From an uncultured Thermoproteales archaeon (lineage in GTDB: Archaea; Thermoproteota; Thermoprotei; Thermoproteales; Thermoproteaceae): a stretch of DNA of 64,000 nt. Under the pieces are notes generated by a model. That model had not been told where the DNA came from. It ran no database searches and saw only the letters and a list, made by a program, of their open reading frames with translations. Location: positions 62,001 to 126,000 of the forward strand of contig CALJAK010000001.1 in NCBI GenBank assembly GCA_938027595.1, read 5' to 3'. The position numbers and the translations under genes are program-made. This document shows positions 1 through 8,427 of the stretch, piece after piece. Each line of letters begins with the position of its first letter. The first letter of the stretch is position 1.

Positions 1-501
1 CAACTGGGTGGTCACCGAGATAACTACACCGTGGAGCTCGACAGACTAGAGCCGTTGGTGGCTGCGCCTCACAGCGTCGACAACGTGAAGACTGTGACTG
101 AAGTAGAGGGAGTCGAGGTGGACCAAGTGTTCATTGGCTCTTGTACAAACGGCCGGTTGAGCGACATGGAGATAGCTGCCAAGATCTTGAAGAGGGGGAG
201 AGTTAGGGCTAGGTGTATAGCCATACCGGCGAGTTACGACGTGTTTAGAAAAGCCCTCAAACTCGGTTACATAGACGTGTTGACTGAAGCTGGTTGTGTA
301 GTGACGTACGGCACATGCGGCCCCTGCCTAGGTGGTCACTTCGGTCTGGCGGGGCCTGGAGAGACTGTGTTGACTACGTCAAACCGGAATTTTAGAGGGA
401 GAGTGGGCCACCCAGAGGCTAAAGTGTATCTAGCCAACCCAGCCACCGCGGCGGCTACGGCTCTGGCTGGGAAAATCACGGACCCCAGACTTGTGATGTA
501 A
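1..501 (+). CDS. leuC: 3-isopropylmalate dehydratase large subunit, C-terminal part (cut by window edge)
   Basis: The reading frame is open from base 1, so only the C-terminal ~166 residues are present. LeuC with LeuD isomerises 2-isopropylmalate to 3-isopropylmalate in leucine synthesis; in lysine-making archaea the same type of enzyme can serve homoaconitate. Visible aconitase-family signatures are the [4Fe-4S] Cys segments IGSCTNGR and [12 protein letters not shown], and the motif [10 protein letters not shown] near the C-terminus. Neighbouring leu genes lie 55 kb away at 56-59 kb, so the pathway is scattered. A homoaconitase role cannot be excluded from this fragment. Confidence 0.93.
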   Translation, partial: QLGGHRDNYTVELDRLEPLVAAPHSVDNVKTVTEVEGVEVDQVFIGSCTNGRLSDMEIAAKILKRGRVRARCIAIPASYDVFRKALKLGYIDVLTEAGCVVTYGTCGPCLGGHFGLAGPGETVLTTSNRNFRGRVGHPEAKVYLANPATAAATALAGKITDPRLVM

Positions 502-540
502 ATTCCTTTAAGGAGATAGGTGACCGCTTCACCCCTTGCT

Positions 541-557
541 GAAAAATTTATATAGCC
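541..557 (+). promoter_or_regulatory. TATA-box promoter of the S3 gene
   Basis: An A-rich stretch followed by TTTATATAG is centred about 26 nt upstream of the GTG start at 574. This is the classic crenarchaeal TATA/BRE arrangement for a leaderless transcript. No Shine-Dalgarno sequence precedes the GTG. Confidence 0.7.
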
Positions 558-573
558 CAAGTGACGAGGTTTC

Positions 574-1212
574 GTGTCGCAGAGGAGGCTGCCGATATAC
601 AAGAAAATCGTTGAGGAAAACATGAAGAAGTGGGTAATTAGAGAATTTCTAGAGTACAAACTGAGCAAATACGGCTATATAGATTCAGAAATCTTAAAGA
701 CCCCCCTGGGCACGCGCATTGTCATATACGCGGAGAGACCCTCTAGAATTATCGGTAGGAAGGGGGCAATTGTGAAGGAGGTGAGTCAAATACTCACCAC
801 GAAGTTGGGAGTGGAGAACCCACAGATAGACGTGATTGACGTCTCCAAGATAGAAGCGCCGGAGATGTTCCCCAAAGTGGTGGCTTATCGCATCGCCAAT
901 GCCATGGCTAAGGGAGTGCGATTCCGGCGGGTGATGTTCGTGGCGGTGAGGCAACTAGCCGAGGCGGGGGCTAAGGGTTTTGAAATTGTAGTCAGTGGCA
1001 AGTTGGCGACGGAGAGGGCGAAGTTTGAAAAATTGACAGTGGGCAAGTTGTACAAGAATGGACACGACGCCAAGAACAGAGTTAGGCGCGCGGTGACGCA
1101 TGTGTTACTCAAGCCGGGCATATACGGCGTAGAGATCAGAATCACCCCTGGCACGCTCCAGTATTCAGACGAGTTTAAAGTGAAGCCACCCCTCAAGACG
1201 GAGTCCGCTTGA
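574..1212 (+). CDS. rps3: 30S ribosomal protein S3 (uS3)
   Basis: Small-subunit protein at the mRNA entry channel. The 212-residue product begins MSQRRLPIYKK, has a KH domain with the GXXG-type loop IIGRKGA near residues 50-56, and a C-terminal S3 domain with GVEIRITPG. The length fits archaeal S3. GTG 574 is chosen because a TATA box lies ~26 nt upstream. In most prokaryotes S3 follows L22 on the same strand. Here L22 is on the opposite strand with an RNase H gene between, so the usual S10-type cluster is broken up. The RNase H gene overlaps the S3 stop codon by 4 nt. Confidence 0.97.
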   Translation: MSQRRLPIYKKIVEENMKKWVIREFLEYKLSKYGYIDSEILKTPLGTRIVIYAERPSRIIGRKGAIVKEVSQILTTKLGVENPQIDVIDVSKIEAPEMFPKVVAYRIANAMAKGVRFRRVMFVAVRQLAEAGAKGFEIVVSGKLATERAKFEKLTVGKLYKNGHDAKNRVRRAVTHVLLKPGIYGVEIRITPGTLQYSDEFKVKPPLKTESA

Positions 1213-1595
1213 CTTGTCTAGAGATATATTTCGACGGTTCTTGCAGAAGCGGCGTCGGTTCTTTTGGATACGCCATATATAGAAGCGGGGTGGAGATCCA
1301 CGGCGGTGGGGGACCTCTGGAGCAGTGTACAAACAACACGGCTGAATACACAGCTTTAATAAGAGCGTTGGAGAAAGCGCTAGAGCTGGGGGTAGATTGT
1401 GTACATGTCTATGGCGATAGTCAATTAGTGGTTAGGCAAATGTCTGGACTCTACAGAGTTAAAGCTCCCCACCTAAAGCCACTACACGAGCGAGCTTTAG
1501 AACTCGCTAGAAAATTTAGCCAATTCAAAATCCAGTGGGTGCCGCGGGGGGAGAACAGAGTGGCGGATCGCTACAGTAGGCTACCTCTTGACTAG
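1209..1595 (+). CDS. rnhA: RNase HI family protein
   Basis: Predicted ribonuclease HI, which cleaves RNA in RNA-DNA hybrids. The 128-residue protein is a single RNase H fold. Catalytic acidic residues are visible at D9 (YFDGSC), E46 (NTAEY), D70 (YGDSQ) and D120 (VADRY). It lacks the basic protrusion of E. coli RNase HI, as usual for archaeal type 1 enzymes. The TTG start at 1209 overlaps the S3 stop codon, implying translational coupling. Its 3' end overlaps the convergent L22 gene by 15 nt. Confidence 0.88.
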   Translation: MTCLEIYFDGSCRSGVGSFGYAIYRSGVEIHGGGGPLEQCTNNTAEYTALIRALEKALELGVDCVHVYGDSQLVVRQMSGLYRVKAPHLKPLHERALELARKFSQFKIQWVPRGENRVADRYSRLPLD

Positions 1596-2132
1596 GTTGA
1601 GTTTGTAACTCTTTGGCGTCACTCCGTTGGGCAACTCCACTGCCACCGCTTCTATGTTGACTGTCTCTTCTACGAAGGGAGTAGCTCTGCCGAAGGCTCT
1701 CGGCATGTAATTCCAAATTTTTATCCCCTTGTGCGCCGCCGCGTGTACAATTACCAAACGCTCTACGTCTAAACCTCTAAACCTGGCGTTGTTTTCTAAA
1801 TTTTCCAACAGTTGGAGATAGCGCTTGGCTACCTTGACTGGCCACCTAGCCGCCGGCCACCCCCGCCAGGGAGTGGCGTGGTGTGCTTGTTTCTTCTTGA
1901 AAGTCTTCATTGGGATGGGTTTTTTCAACTTCACCACGTCCTCTAGCCACTTCTGCGCTTGTCTCAAAGTCATGCCTTTGATAAATCTAGCCACCTCCAC
2001 GCTCTTTTTCCAAGACATCCTCTGCTCTGGCCAGTAGGCTTTTGCAATTTGTTCCTCGGTGATTTTCACTCCGTACTTCCTAAACGTCAACTCCACCACC
2101 TCGCCGTCGCTTAGGGAGTAGTTCCACCTCAC
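1581..2132 (-). CDS. rpl22: 50S ribosomal protein L22 (uL22)
   Basis: Large-subunit protein lining the exit tunnel. The product from GTG 2132 is 183 residues, begins with RWNYSL after the initiator, and carries the L22 features [12 protein letters not shown] and [20 protein letters not shown]. The frame is open 18 codons further up to 2186, but a TATA box (AAGTATTTAACTA on this strand, about 2150-2162) sits ~26 nt before GTG 2132, so the shorter leaderless form is preferred. It is convergent with S3/RNase H and divergent from the prenyltransferase gene. Confidence 0.95.
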   Translation of the reverse strand: MRWNYSLSDGEVVELTFRKYGVKITEEQIAKAYWPEQRMSWKKSVEVARFIKGMTLRQAQKWLEDVVKLKKPIPMKTFKKKQAHHATPWRGWPAARWPVKVAKRYLQLLENLENNARFRGLDVERLVIVHAAAHKGIKIWNYMPRAFGRATPFVEETVNIEAVAVELPNGVTPKSYKLNLVKR

Positions 2133-2191
2133 GGCTTGGCGATGTGAATTAGTTAAATACTTTTCTTTAAAAAACAGAAAAAACACACCAC
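2133..2191. promoter_or_regulatory. Divergent promoter region between L22 and the prenyltransferase gene
   Basis: This 59-nt gap holds two adjacent A/T-rich boxes. One is on the minus strand at about 2150-2162, facing L22. The other, CTTTAAAAAAC at about 2164-2174, faces the plus-strand gene starting at 2192. Each is near 26 nt from its start codon. Confidence 0.6.
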
Positions 2192-3019
2192 GTGTCTCTA
2201 TGGCGACTCATTAGGGGAGAACATGGAGTATTGGCTGCGGTAGCCTCCACGGCGTCGTACGTAATCGCCGGCGGCGGCGATTTGACCACCGCCGCCGTCT
2301 TGGCCACATCTACATTTCTAGCGGAGGCTGGACTCTTCGCGCACAACGATTTGTCGAACCTGGAGGAAGACCGCGTGAACAGACCAAACGCCCCCCTAGT
2401 CAAGGGCCTGGTGAGTTTAGACACTGCTAGGGCCGTGGCTTACGGCTCGCTGGCCTTCGGCGGCGTTTTGTCCATGTGGCTGGGCTCGGCGCCTTTCGCC
2501 ATATACCTAACGGCAGTTGTAGTAGGCATGGCGTACAACGCCAGACTGAAGAAAACGCCGCTTTTGGGTAACTTAGCCGTGGCGTTTCTTACTTCCATGA
2601 CTTACTTGTACGGCATGGCCGCCGCGGGGTCGGTGTCCGCAGTGCTTATATTACTCTTCACGTCTTCACTCGTGGCAAACGTCGGACGTGAAATAGTTAA
2701 AACCGCTATAGATCACCAAGGCGATTTGAAAGCTGGCGTGAGGACAGTGGCTGTGGTTCTAGGCCCCCAAACCGCGGCGAGACTTGGGGCGTGCGTCACC
2801 GCCGCTTCGGCGGCTCCCGGGTTGGCGCTGGTTTTCGCCTCCCACAGCGCCGGTTTGTACTTCCTAACCGCGGCGGCTGCAATAACCTCGGTCGTTTTGA
2901 TTTATCTGTCTCTAGCCGCCGCCGGCGGCAAGTGGGAGATGTTCAGAAGCGGCACGTTGTTAGCCTTCGGCATAACGCTAGTGGCTTTGGCGGCTGAGGC
3001 GGTATGGCGATTGTGTTGA
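2192..3019 (+). CDS. UbiA-family prenyltransferase (probable geranylgeranylglycerol-phosphate geranylgeranyltransferase)
   Basis: Integral-membrane enzyme that joins a prenyl chain to an acceptor. The 275-residue protein is almost wholly hydrophobic with about eight or nine helices. It has the two aspartate-rich UbiA motifs: [14 protein letters not shown] (residues 52-65) and DHQGD (from about residue 175). In archaea lacking other UbiA proteins this family makes digeranylgeranylglyceryl phosphate, the second ether bond of membrane lipids; a menaquinone or heme role is the alternative. GTG 2192 is supported by a TATA-like box ~25 nt upstream. The gene overlaps the HAD phosphatase gene by 16 nt. 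Confidence 0.85.
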   Translation: MSLWRLIRGEHGVLAAVASTASYVIAGGGDLTTAAVLATSTFLAEAGLFAHNDLSNLEEDRVNRPNAPLVKGLVSLDTARAVAYGSLAFGGVLSMWLGSAPFAIYLTAVVVGMAYNARLKKTPLLGNLAVAFLTSMTYLYGMAAAGSVSAVLILLFTSSLVANVGREIVKTAIDHQGDLKAGVRTVAVVLGPQTAARLGACVTAASAAPGLALVFASHSAGLYFLTAAAAITSVVLIYLSLAAAGGKWEMFRSGTLLAFGITLVALAAEAVWRLC

Positions 3020-3675
3020 TAGACCTCGACGGCACGTTGATACCGCACTCGGTGTGGACGCCAGTGTTTCTAGAGATCAGTAGCTACATAGCTAGAGAAG
3101 CTGGCGTTTCTGCGGCGGAGGTGTGGAGGCGGGTGAGAGATAGAAGTCTACAACTCATGAAAGTGTTTGACTTGAGGGGGTTTGACTGGCAGTGGTTGTT
3201 CGGCGAGGTGGCGGCAGAGCTCAAAGCCGGCGAGCCGCCGGCGGTGAGAGAAGTGTTGGCGAGACACCTCCACAACTTCAAAACTAACGACGGTGCGTAT
3301 GAAGCGCTGGCGGCTTTGAGAGACGCCGGGTTTAGAGTAGAAATCGCTACAAACGGCTACGTTTGTTACCAAATGCCAGTCATCAAAAGCCTCGGGTTGG
3401 ATAAGTACATAAATGGTGTTAGGACGTCAGACGCCGTCGGTTGCCCCAAGACGTGTCCCCAGTACTTCAGCGGAGCTGCGGTAATGGTGGGCGACCACCC
3501 AGTGTTCGATATATACTTCCCGAAGAAGTTTGGCTTAGCCGCAGTTCTCTACGGCAGTTGGCAGAGCCGCCGTGGGCTCAGCTGGATTGAGTTAGATGTG
3601 GAGCCAGACGCCGAGACTAACACATTGTTGGAAGTGCCGGCCTTAGTCAATTCACTTCTTAGGCCAACACCATAA
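3004..3675 (+). CDS. HAD-superfamily phosphatase
   Basis: A 223-residue haloacid-dehalogenase-type phosphohydrolase. Motif I is LIDLDGTL (nucleophile D7, acid/base D9). Motif II is IATNG near residue 115. A conserved-type Lys is in GCPKTCPQ, and motif IV is VMVGDHPVFD. A helical cap lies between motifs I and II. The substrate is not evident. It overlaps the prenyltransferase gene by 16 nt, so the two are co-translated, and a lipid-phosphate substrate is possible but unproven. Confidence 0.85.
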   Translation: MAIVLIDLDGTLIPHSVWTPVFLEISSYIAREAGVSAAEVWRRVRDRSLQLMKVFDLRGFDWQWLFGEVAAELKAGEPPAVREVLARHLHNFKTNDGAYEALAALRDAGFRVEIATNGYVCYQMPVIKSLGLDKYINGVRTSDAVGCPKTCPQYFSGAAVMVGDHPVFDIYFPKKFGLAAVLYGSWQSRRGLSWIELDVEPDAETNTLLEVPALVNSLLRPTP

Positions 3676-4098
3676 CCCCCGCCCCCCCCTGGACAAACCC
3701 CCTCTTACGCAACATAACACTATTTAAATTCTTGCCATAGTACCGCCGCACTTCTGCAAAAGTAAGACATCCATCTTCTCTCTTCTGAGCCTCCGTCACC
3801 ACCGACTCCCACCCACCTACCCCCACCTCGCTACACATCTGCCGCACGACTTCTCTAACCACTCTCTCCACCACCCGGTGGACTCTCCTCTCGAAATCCC
3901 CAACCACTCGGCTAGAGTTTCTCTAACGGCGGCCCCCTCGCCGGAGGTTGAGAGCACCTCATACACAATTTCGCGAATTTTTAGTCTGCAGGTCTGCTCC
4001 AACAATTTGACAATGACTTCGTCAAAGGGCGCGTCGGGGCGGGGGAGAAAGCGACGCAGCCGCTCCACTAGAGAGGGGTCTCTAATCTCTATATACAT
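3659..4098 (-). pseudogene. Hypothetical protein gene with an apparent -1 frameshift
   Basis: I do not recognise the family. Two overlapping minus-strand frames make one sensible protein of ~145 residues. The first part runs from MYIEIRDPS (ATG 4098) to TLAEWLG, and the second resumes as DFERRVHRVVERVV and ends near GGAGVMVLA. The switch lies at a run of four G residues on the coding strand (plus-strand C run at about 3898-3901); one extra G restores the frame. Past the switch the first frame reads SRGESTGWWREW and ends at 3817. The region is helical and basic, a possible nucleic-acid or antitoxin-like protein. Alternatives are a sequencing error, programmed slippage or a true pseudogene. Confidence 0.55.
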
Positions 4099-4127
4099 GT
4101 AGAAATATATTAACAAAATAAAAAAAC

Positions 4128-4952
4128 CTACTCTTTTGCCATTCTCTTAGCTAATGTGTATATGACTGGAGCTAGCAATATACCTACGGCTATCGCCACG
4201 CCCCACGCCAAGTTCTGCACTACGTGTGCTGTTTGGGGAAACTCCGCAAATATAGCGCCGAGGCCTATCGTGAGGAAGATTAGGTACAACATGAATTTGG
4301 CGTACGGCGCAGCTCCAGCGAACTCTGGGTGATCTTCCACAATGTTACGGACGATTGTGTGGCCGATGAAAATCCCAGCGCCGATGATGACAGTGCCCAA
4401 AATCAATGGATACACCAACGGCCCGGTGAAGAGCATGAGGTCTAACGCTATTGAAACTATCAAAGCCACCAAACCTATCAATAGCAAATTTTTCAACATT
4501 TCTCCAATTTCTGTAAATTGCTTGGGGAACAGACCTGTCAACAATTTGCCAATGTAGTCAGTCAAAAGCGCCACGAGGATAATGCCGACTGTGAGTAGGA
4601 TAATGCCACCCACAAGTCTCGGTATGTACCTAGCCACTTCTGAAATCAAAACCCCAGCCTCGCCCCCAATTCTGAGGTACCCAATGGCGATTACAATACC
4701 CACAGCTAACACAAAAGCAGTAGTCAACATACCGATTAAGCTAGACAAATCTATCCCGGCGGCTCTAAACGCCTTGCCCACGTCAGTTTTGTCAAAAGCT
4801 CTCTCAAGCCCAGTCCTCTCCACCAACCTATTAACTGCGCTGCCTAAGATACTCCCCACGCCATACGCCAAGAGGATTATCAATATGGCGGCCAAAGCTT
4901 GAATTCCATACTCTATAAACGTTGTAACTAACGCGCCCCAATCCACTTGCAT
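4128..4952 (-). CDS. Polytopic membrane protein with conserved TM-helix repeats (mechanosensitive-channel-related)
   Basis: A 274-residue membrane protein with about seven to eight predicted helices. The segment LLAYGVGSILGSAVNRLVER, followed by LERAFDKT, matches the conserved TM-helix repeat found next to small-conductance mechanosensitive channels. A second weaker repeat begins near residue 100 (LLTDYIGKLLTGLF). No MscS beta domain is present, so channel function is inference. Start: ATG 4952 (MQVDWG) is preferred over ATG 4964 because the box GTTTATTAT on the coding strand is ~26 nt upstream. It stands alone between convergent and divergent neighbours. Confidence 0.7.
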   Translation of the reverse strand: MQVDWGALVTTFIEYGIQALAAILIILLAYGVGSILGSAVNRLVERTGLERAFDKTDVGKAFRAAGIDLSSLIGMLTTAFVLAVGIVIAIGYLRIGGEAGVLISEVARYIPRLVGGIILLTVGIILVALLTDYIGKLLTGLFPKQFTEIGEMLKNLLLIGLVALIVSIALDLMLFTGPLVYPLILGTVIIGAGIFIGHTIVRNIVEDHPEFAGAAPYAKFMLYLIFLTIGLGAIFAEFPQTAHVVQNLAWGVAIAVGILLAPVIYTLAKRMAKE

Positions 4953-5165
4953 AAAAACGCACATTTTAACTACATAATAAACTTTTCGTCATTTCACCAT
5001 CGCTATACATTAAAATATATAGAATGTACACTCCATCGCGGTTTGGTGCATGTTATATGTTTACGTGAACAATATACAATGTATATGCTGTAGGTTACGC
5101 AAAACATTTATTTTAAATAGGAAAAAGAGCTCGTGCGTAGTAGGAGGAGAAATAGAAAACCGATT
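4953..5165. other. Intergenic region with a promoter for the secreted-protein island
   Basis: About 210 nt of A/T-rich DNA without a convincing gene. Near 5106-5118 the sequence ATTTATTTTAAATAG is a good TATA candidate for the next gene. A purine-rich TAGGAGGAG stretch follows at 5141-5149 and could be a ribosome-binding site for a leadered transcript, which is uncommon in this window. Confidence 0.5.
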
Positions 5166-5170
5166 GTGCG

Positions 5171-5710
5171 GTGGTTGTGTTGGCAGTCGCGGCGTTAACG
5201 CTAGCGACGCTGACGTTCACAAATGTCACGTATTGGTTGATAAACGCCACGCTGCCCCCGGCGATGAAGTACGCCGGTGGCGACGTCAATGTGGCTGGTG
5301 GTAGATACGTAAAGGTGAGTTATTACTTTGACCAAGAAAAGGGATATAACATCACTAGAATTTCTGTGGTGGGCTTCACCGGCGACCCAGTCAACTACAC
5401 AGATGTGATTAGAGTTTGTAACAGGCAAGACTTCCCCATAACTGCGAAGTTGCAGTATAAAGGCGTAGTCTCTGGTAACTATCACTCCTACGTACATTCG
5501 TTCTATGTATATTGGAATGGGACCAATAGCGGTGTTGGAGTCATTGGCGGCACTACCTACTCCCAATCGGACCCAGTAACTATACCCGCCGGGGGTTGTA
5601 GAACTGCGGCAGTGTACATACTCATAAAGCCTGACTTGCCGGAAGCCGCTAGAGACGGCAGAACTGTATTAGCCACATATCAAGTAGACATAGCGATGTC
5701 ACCAACGTAA
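5171..5710 (+). CDS. TasA-like small secreted protein (candidate pilus subunit); start possibly frameshifted
   Basis: A 179-residue secreted protein with a hydrophobic N-terminus (residues 1-16), then TFTNVTYWLINATLPP and a beta-rich body. The core (VCNRQDF, LQYKGVV, FYVYW, PVTIPAGGCR, ATYQVDI) aligns block by block with the protein at 16889-17506. This fold pattern recalls TasA/camelysin-type subunits, which include the archaeal bundling pilin AbpA of Pyrobaculum; that assignment is inference. From GTG 5171 the signal peptide lacks a basic residue. GTG 5166 reads M-R-W in another frame, and one extra base near 5175 would join it to give M-R-W-x-V-L-A-V, matching the start of the 8424 protein. 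Several N-x-S/T sequons suggest N-glycosylation. Confidence 0.65.
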   Translation: MVVLAVAALTLATLTFTNVTYWLINATLPPAMKYAGGDVNVAGGRYVKVSYYFDQEKGYNITRISVVGFTGDPVNYTDVIRVCNRQDFPITAKLQYKGVVSGNYHSYVHSFYVYWNGTNSGVGVIGGTTYSQSDPVTIPAGGCRTAAVYILIKPDLPEAARDGRTVLATYQVDIAMSPT

Positions 5711-5747
5711 TACATTTTTTATGTTTTTCACATCTTCCCAAACTAGC

Positions 5748-6977
5748 ATGAGAGAGAAGTTTAGTAGATTTGCATTACTCTTTTTCCCAACGCTAGTGTT
5801 TCTAATTGCTCTTTTATCTCCCAGCGGGGAGCACATCTTCGTCTCGGGCCCCTTGGGCGAAGTGCGCCTGGGCGAGTTGCCGCGTTATGTTGCATATGCG
5901 GAGGGGATGCTTTATCTCTACAGCTCCCCGTACGACGTTTGGATTTATCCAAGGGCTTTGGAGCTGCGTCTCTTTTACCCCACTCAAGTGTATATATCTT
6001 CCACCTGCGGTGCAGCTGGCGGCGTAGTTGGGGGGAGTGTCGGTAGTTATCGCATCGATTTGACCATCCCGCAGGGTTTCGAGGGGGTTTGTCTAATTAA
6101 TTTCACATCACCCCAAGGTTGGAGCGAAGTCGTGACACTTAGGGTCAAGGCGGTTGATTGGTACCCCGGCATTTATGAGCGGGTTGTAGTGACGTTGAGA
6201 GGCGTGGGGTGGCAGTTCGTGCAAGTGGGGACAGACGGCTGGCTGTACATATGGGAGAGACCAATGTCAACTATTCCGCTCTCTGGCTGTGTGGTTGTGT
6301 ACAACAAATCCGTCTTGATCCCGGAGGTGCTGCAGTATAGAGTTCTAGAAGCCCACGTGAGGCCAACGTTCCACACGCCCGGCGGCGGAAGCCAGCGTTA
6401 TGGAGTCTTCCTATATCTAAACGGCGACGGCGTGTTGTATATATATCCGGCGAAATGTCCGGTGGTGGAGACGCCGCTTTCGCATGCACCGCCTCCGCTG
6501 AGAGTTAGACTGGGCGTCCTCAAGCCAGAGTTTGGGGGTCCGGTTTTCGACGCCGCTAGAGTGAGGAACAGTACGATTTACACCACGGCGTTGAGAATTG
6601 TGAACTACAGCTTGGCTGAGGGCACTTTGTACAAATTACATCTATATACCTACTCTACTCCAGTAGGTATGTGGGGAGCGGCGATGAGGTACTGGTTCGC
6701 TCCCAACGTGCTTTTGACTACTGAAGTGTCTCTATTTGCGCCTCTAGAATACTGGGAGTTAGAGAGAGTGGGGGATTTTTGGTTGTATAATGCTACTGAT
6801 GGTCACTATTGGGTTTACAGCGTCGTCAAGCCTCGCTATACGTGCATGCCGCCCTGCGGCATTCCCACAGGTTGGACAGAGCCGTTGTATGTAGTTGTAG
6901 ATCCCGCTAGACAGTGGAGGGGGTGGCCGCAAGTGGTGGATGTGAGGAGAGAAGTACTACAGCCGTGGGGGTCATGA
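5748..6977 (+). CDS. Secreted or surface-anchored beta-rich protein
   Basis: Family not recognised. The 409-residue product starts MREKFSRFALLFFPTLVFLI, a basic tip plus a hydrophobic segment fitting a signal peptide or N-terminal anchor. The rest is aromatic-rich and beta-rich with many Tyr/Trp, a few N-x-S/T sequons and two Cys pairs, typical of thermophile cell-surface proteins. No C-terminal membrane helix is seen. ATG 5748 is preferred over ATG 5721 because the signal peptide begins there. Its stop overlaps the next start (ATGA), so it is co-translated with the small membrane protein at 6974. Confidence 0.65.
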   Translation: MREKFSRFALLFFPTLVFLIALLSPSGEHIFVSGPLGEVRLGELPRYVAYAEGMLYLYSSPYDVWIYPRALELRLFYPTQVYISSTCGAAGGVVGGSVGSYRIDLTIPQGFEGVCLINFTSPQGWSEVVTLRVKAVDWYPGIYERVVVTLRGVGWQFVQVGTDGWLYIWERPMSTIPLSGCVVVYNKSVLIPEVLQYRVLEAHVRPTFHTPGGGSQRYGVFLYLNGDGVLYIYPAKCPVVETPLSHAPPPLRVRLGVLKPEFGGPVFDAARVRNSTIYTTALRIVNYSLAEGTLYKLHLYTYSTPVGMWGAAMRYWFAPNVLLTTEVSLFAPLEYWELERVGDFWLYNATDGHYWVYSVVKPRYTCMPPCGIPTGWTEPLYVVVDPARQWRGWPQVVDVRREVLQPWGS

Positions 6978-7369
6978 ATTGGGTAGCGCTGTTGGTGGGG
7001 GTTGCGGTTGGGTTGGCTGTGGCTTTCGGTAGAGTTTACACAGAGTTGCTATACGCCAGAGAGCGGGGTCTGCCCCCCAGCGTCTTGTTTAGACACAGAG
7101 ACGTCCTCACGCCGTTTTTAGTGTTGGCGGGGGCTGCTAACATATATGCTTTGTGGATTATAGTGGCTCACGGTGGTGTGTTTAAAACTTCTGCAGTGTT
7201 GGGGTTGTTTATGCTGGTCGCGGCTCAAGTGTTGCAGTTGCATACGGCGATTAGACCTGGCGTTCGAGATTTAGAGTTGGCGTTGGCGTCTTGCGTGCCG
7301 TACGTTTACTTATTCGCGCTGTATTTAATTGCGTTAGTTACAGACTCGCACACTCTTTGGTTGTTCTAG
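6974..7369 (+). CDS. Small four-helix membrane protein, surface island
   Basis: A 131-residue hydrophobic protein with about four predicted transmembrane helices (residues roughly 3-20, 45-65, 72-90 and 105-125). Family not recognised. ATG 6974 is chosen because it forms an ATGA overlap with the preceding gene; the longer in-frame extension to 6914 only covers coding sequence of the upstream gene. Tight coupling to the secreted protein before it and the membrane protein after it suggests one membrane/secretion unit. Confidence 0.65.
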   Translation: MNWVALLVGVAVGLAVAFGRVYTELLYARERGLPPSVLFRHRDVLTPFLVLAGAANIYALWIIVAHGGVFKTSAVLGLFMLVAAQVLQLHTAIRPGVRDLELALASCVPYVYLFALYLIALVTDSHTLWLF

Positions 7370-7371
7370 CC

Positions 7372-7734
7372 GTGCAGCCCACGGAGATTTTCCTAGTGGC
7401 CGCCGCCAGCGGGGCAATAACGGCGCTGGCGCCCTCGATTTACTTGATCTACCGCAACAAGCCGATTACGCCTGTCACCATTGCCGGCGCGTTGAACTCC
7501 TTTGTGTCGGGGTTTGTGTTTGCGTTATTGGCGTTACAATGGGGGTTTTTCTACCTCCGCTTCACTTACCTACTAGCGTTAGCTCTGTTGGTCGCTTCGC
7601 TTGCATATAACTACTGGGGTATGTATAGAGACAGGTGGCAATTCTACCTCTTTGCAGTAGCTACATGGATTTACATAGTTGTGGTGGCTCTCTTGACGAG
7701 AGTGCTTGGTCTTGGTGACCCCTTCTTGATATGA
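7372..7734 (+). CDS. Small four-helix membrane protein, surface island
   Basis: A 120-residue membrane protein with four predicted helices (about residues 5-22, 36-56, 58-78 and 92-112), family not recognised. GTG 7372 follows the previous stop by 2 nt and is preferred to upstream TTG codons that would overlap the preceding gene. It resembles its upstream neighbour in size and topology, but I see no clear sequence identity. A paired role as membrane subunits of one complex is inference. Confidence 0.6.
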   Translation: MQPTEIFLVAAASGAITALAPSIYLIYRNKPITPVTIAGALNSFVSGFVFALLALQWGFFYLRFTYLLALALLVASLAYNYWGMYRDRWQFYLFAVATWIYIVVVALLTRVLGLGDPFLI

Positions 7735-7770
7735 CGACGTAAAACATAAAACTAACTACACGATTGCGTT

Positions 7771-8427
7771 GTGAATTTCACAATTACGTTATTGCTATTG
7801 CCGTTGTCCATGTGGACTTTTACATATGCAGTACCGCCCAACGCCACGGCTGTAATAAATGCCTCTCTGCCGCCCATTTGCAACGCCACTGGCGTGTATA
7901 CAGTGAGCGGTCCAGCCGCGTTTACAATCGCGTGTGTAAACCCATCCCCTAAACCGCATGTCGTGAGAGGTGGGTTAGAGATAAAGCCAATGGAGCCAAA
8001 GCCGCCCCAACTCACACCGCCCGAACCGCCGCTCTTCGAGTTAGCTATAGGCGTAACAGCCGCCGCTGGACTCAGTCACGTTCTTTCCAATCGCCGGGAG
8101 TTGTTACTAGCGCCGGCGGTTTGGCTTTTTAGAGTGAAAACTGCCAAAGCAGAAAGCCCCGAGAGGAAGAAGATACTACAGTTTGTGGAGAAGATGGGCG
8201 CTGCTACGTTGGCGCAGATAGCTAAAGCCGTTGGCAAAAGCTGGGGGTCCACTCAGTGGCACGTCTACGTGCTAGAGCGAGAGGGCAAGTTGAAGTCTGT
8301 AAAGATAGGCTCATTCACGTATTACTACACAAACCCTCAAGTGGCGGCGGAGGTGATACTGTCGTCGATAGACCCTCAGACACTCTCTCCAGAAGATAGA
8401 GAAAAATTGGAATTCATGGCATCGTGA
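7771..8427 (+). CDS. Membrane-tethered winged-helix protein with extracytoplasmic N-terminus
   Basis: A 218-residue protein with an unusual architecture. Residues 1-20 form a signal-like segment, followed by a short exported region holding NATAVINASLPP. A proline-rich stretch (PKPPQLTPPEPP) leads to a hydrophobic segment (about 90-120), then a C-terminal winged helix (about 128-190) with AQIAKAVGKSWGSTQWHVYV and a YYYTN wing. The winged helix resembles the soluble protein at 36586 (GAAQWHLYVLEREG). The likely topology puts the DNA-binding domain inside and the small domain outside, as in membrane-bound regulators of archaeal surface structures. A TATA-like AAAACATAAAAC lies ~26 nt before GTG 7771. 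The stop overlaps the next start (GTGA). Confidence 0.7.
   Translation: MNFTITLLLLPLSMWTFTYAVPPNATAVINASLPPICNATGVYTVSGPAAFTIACVNPSPKPHVVRGGLEIKPMEPKPPQLTPPEPPLFELAIGVTAAAGLSHVLSNRRELLLAPAVWLFRVKTAKAESPERKKILQFVEKMGAATLAQIAKAVGKSWGSTQWHVYVLEREGKLKSVKIGSFTYYYTNPQVAAEVILSSIDPQTLSPEDREKLEFMAS

Noticed and set aside
5050-5304. Plus-strand ORF of 84 codons across the start of the surface island
   Set aside because: It runs through the promoter and, in another frame, the signal peptide of the TasA-like gene; its composition is not protein-like.
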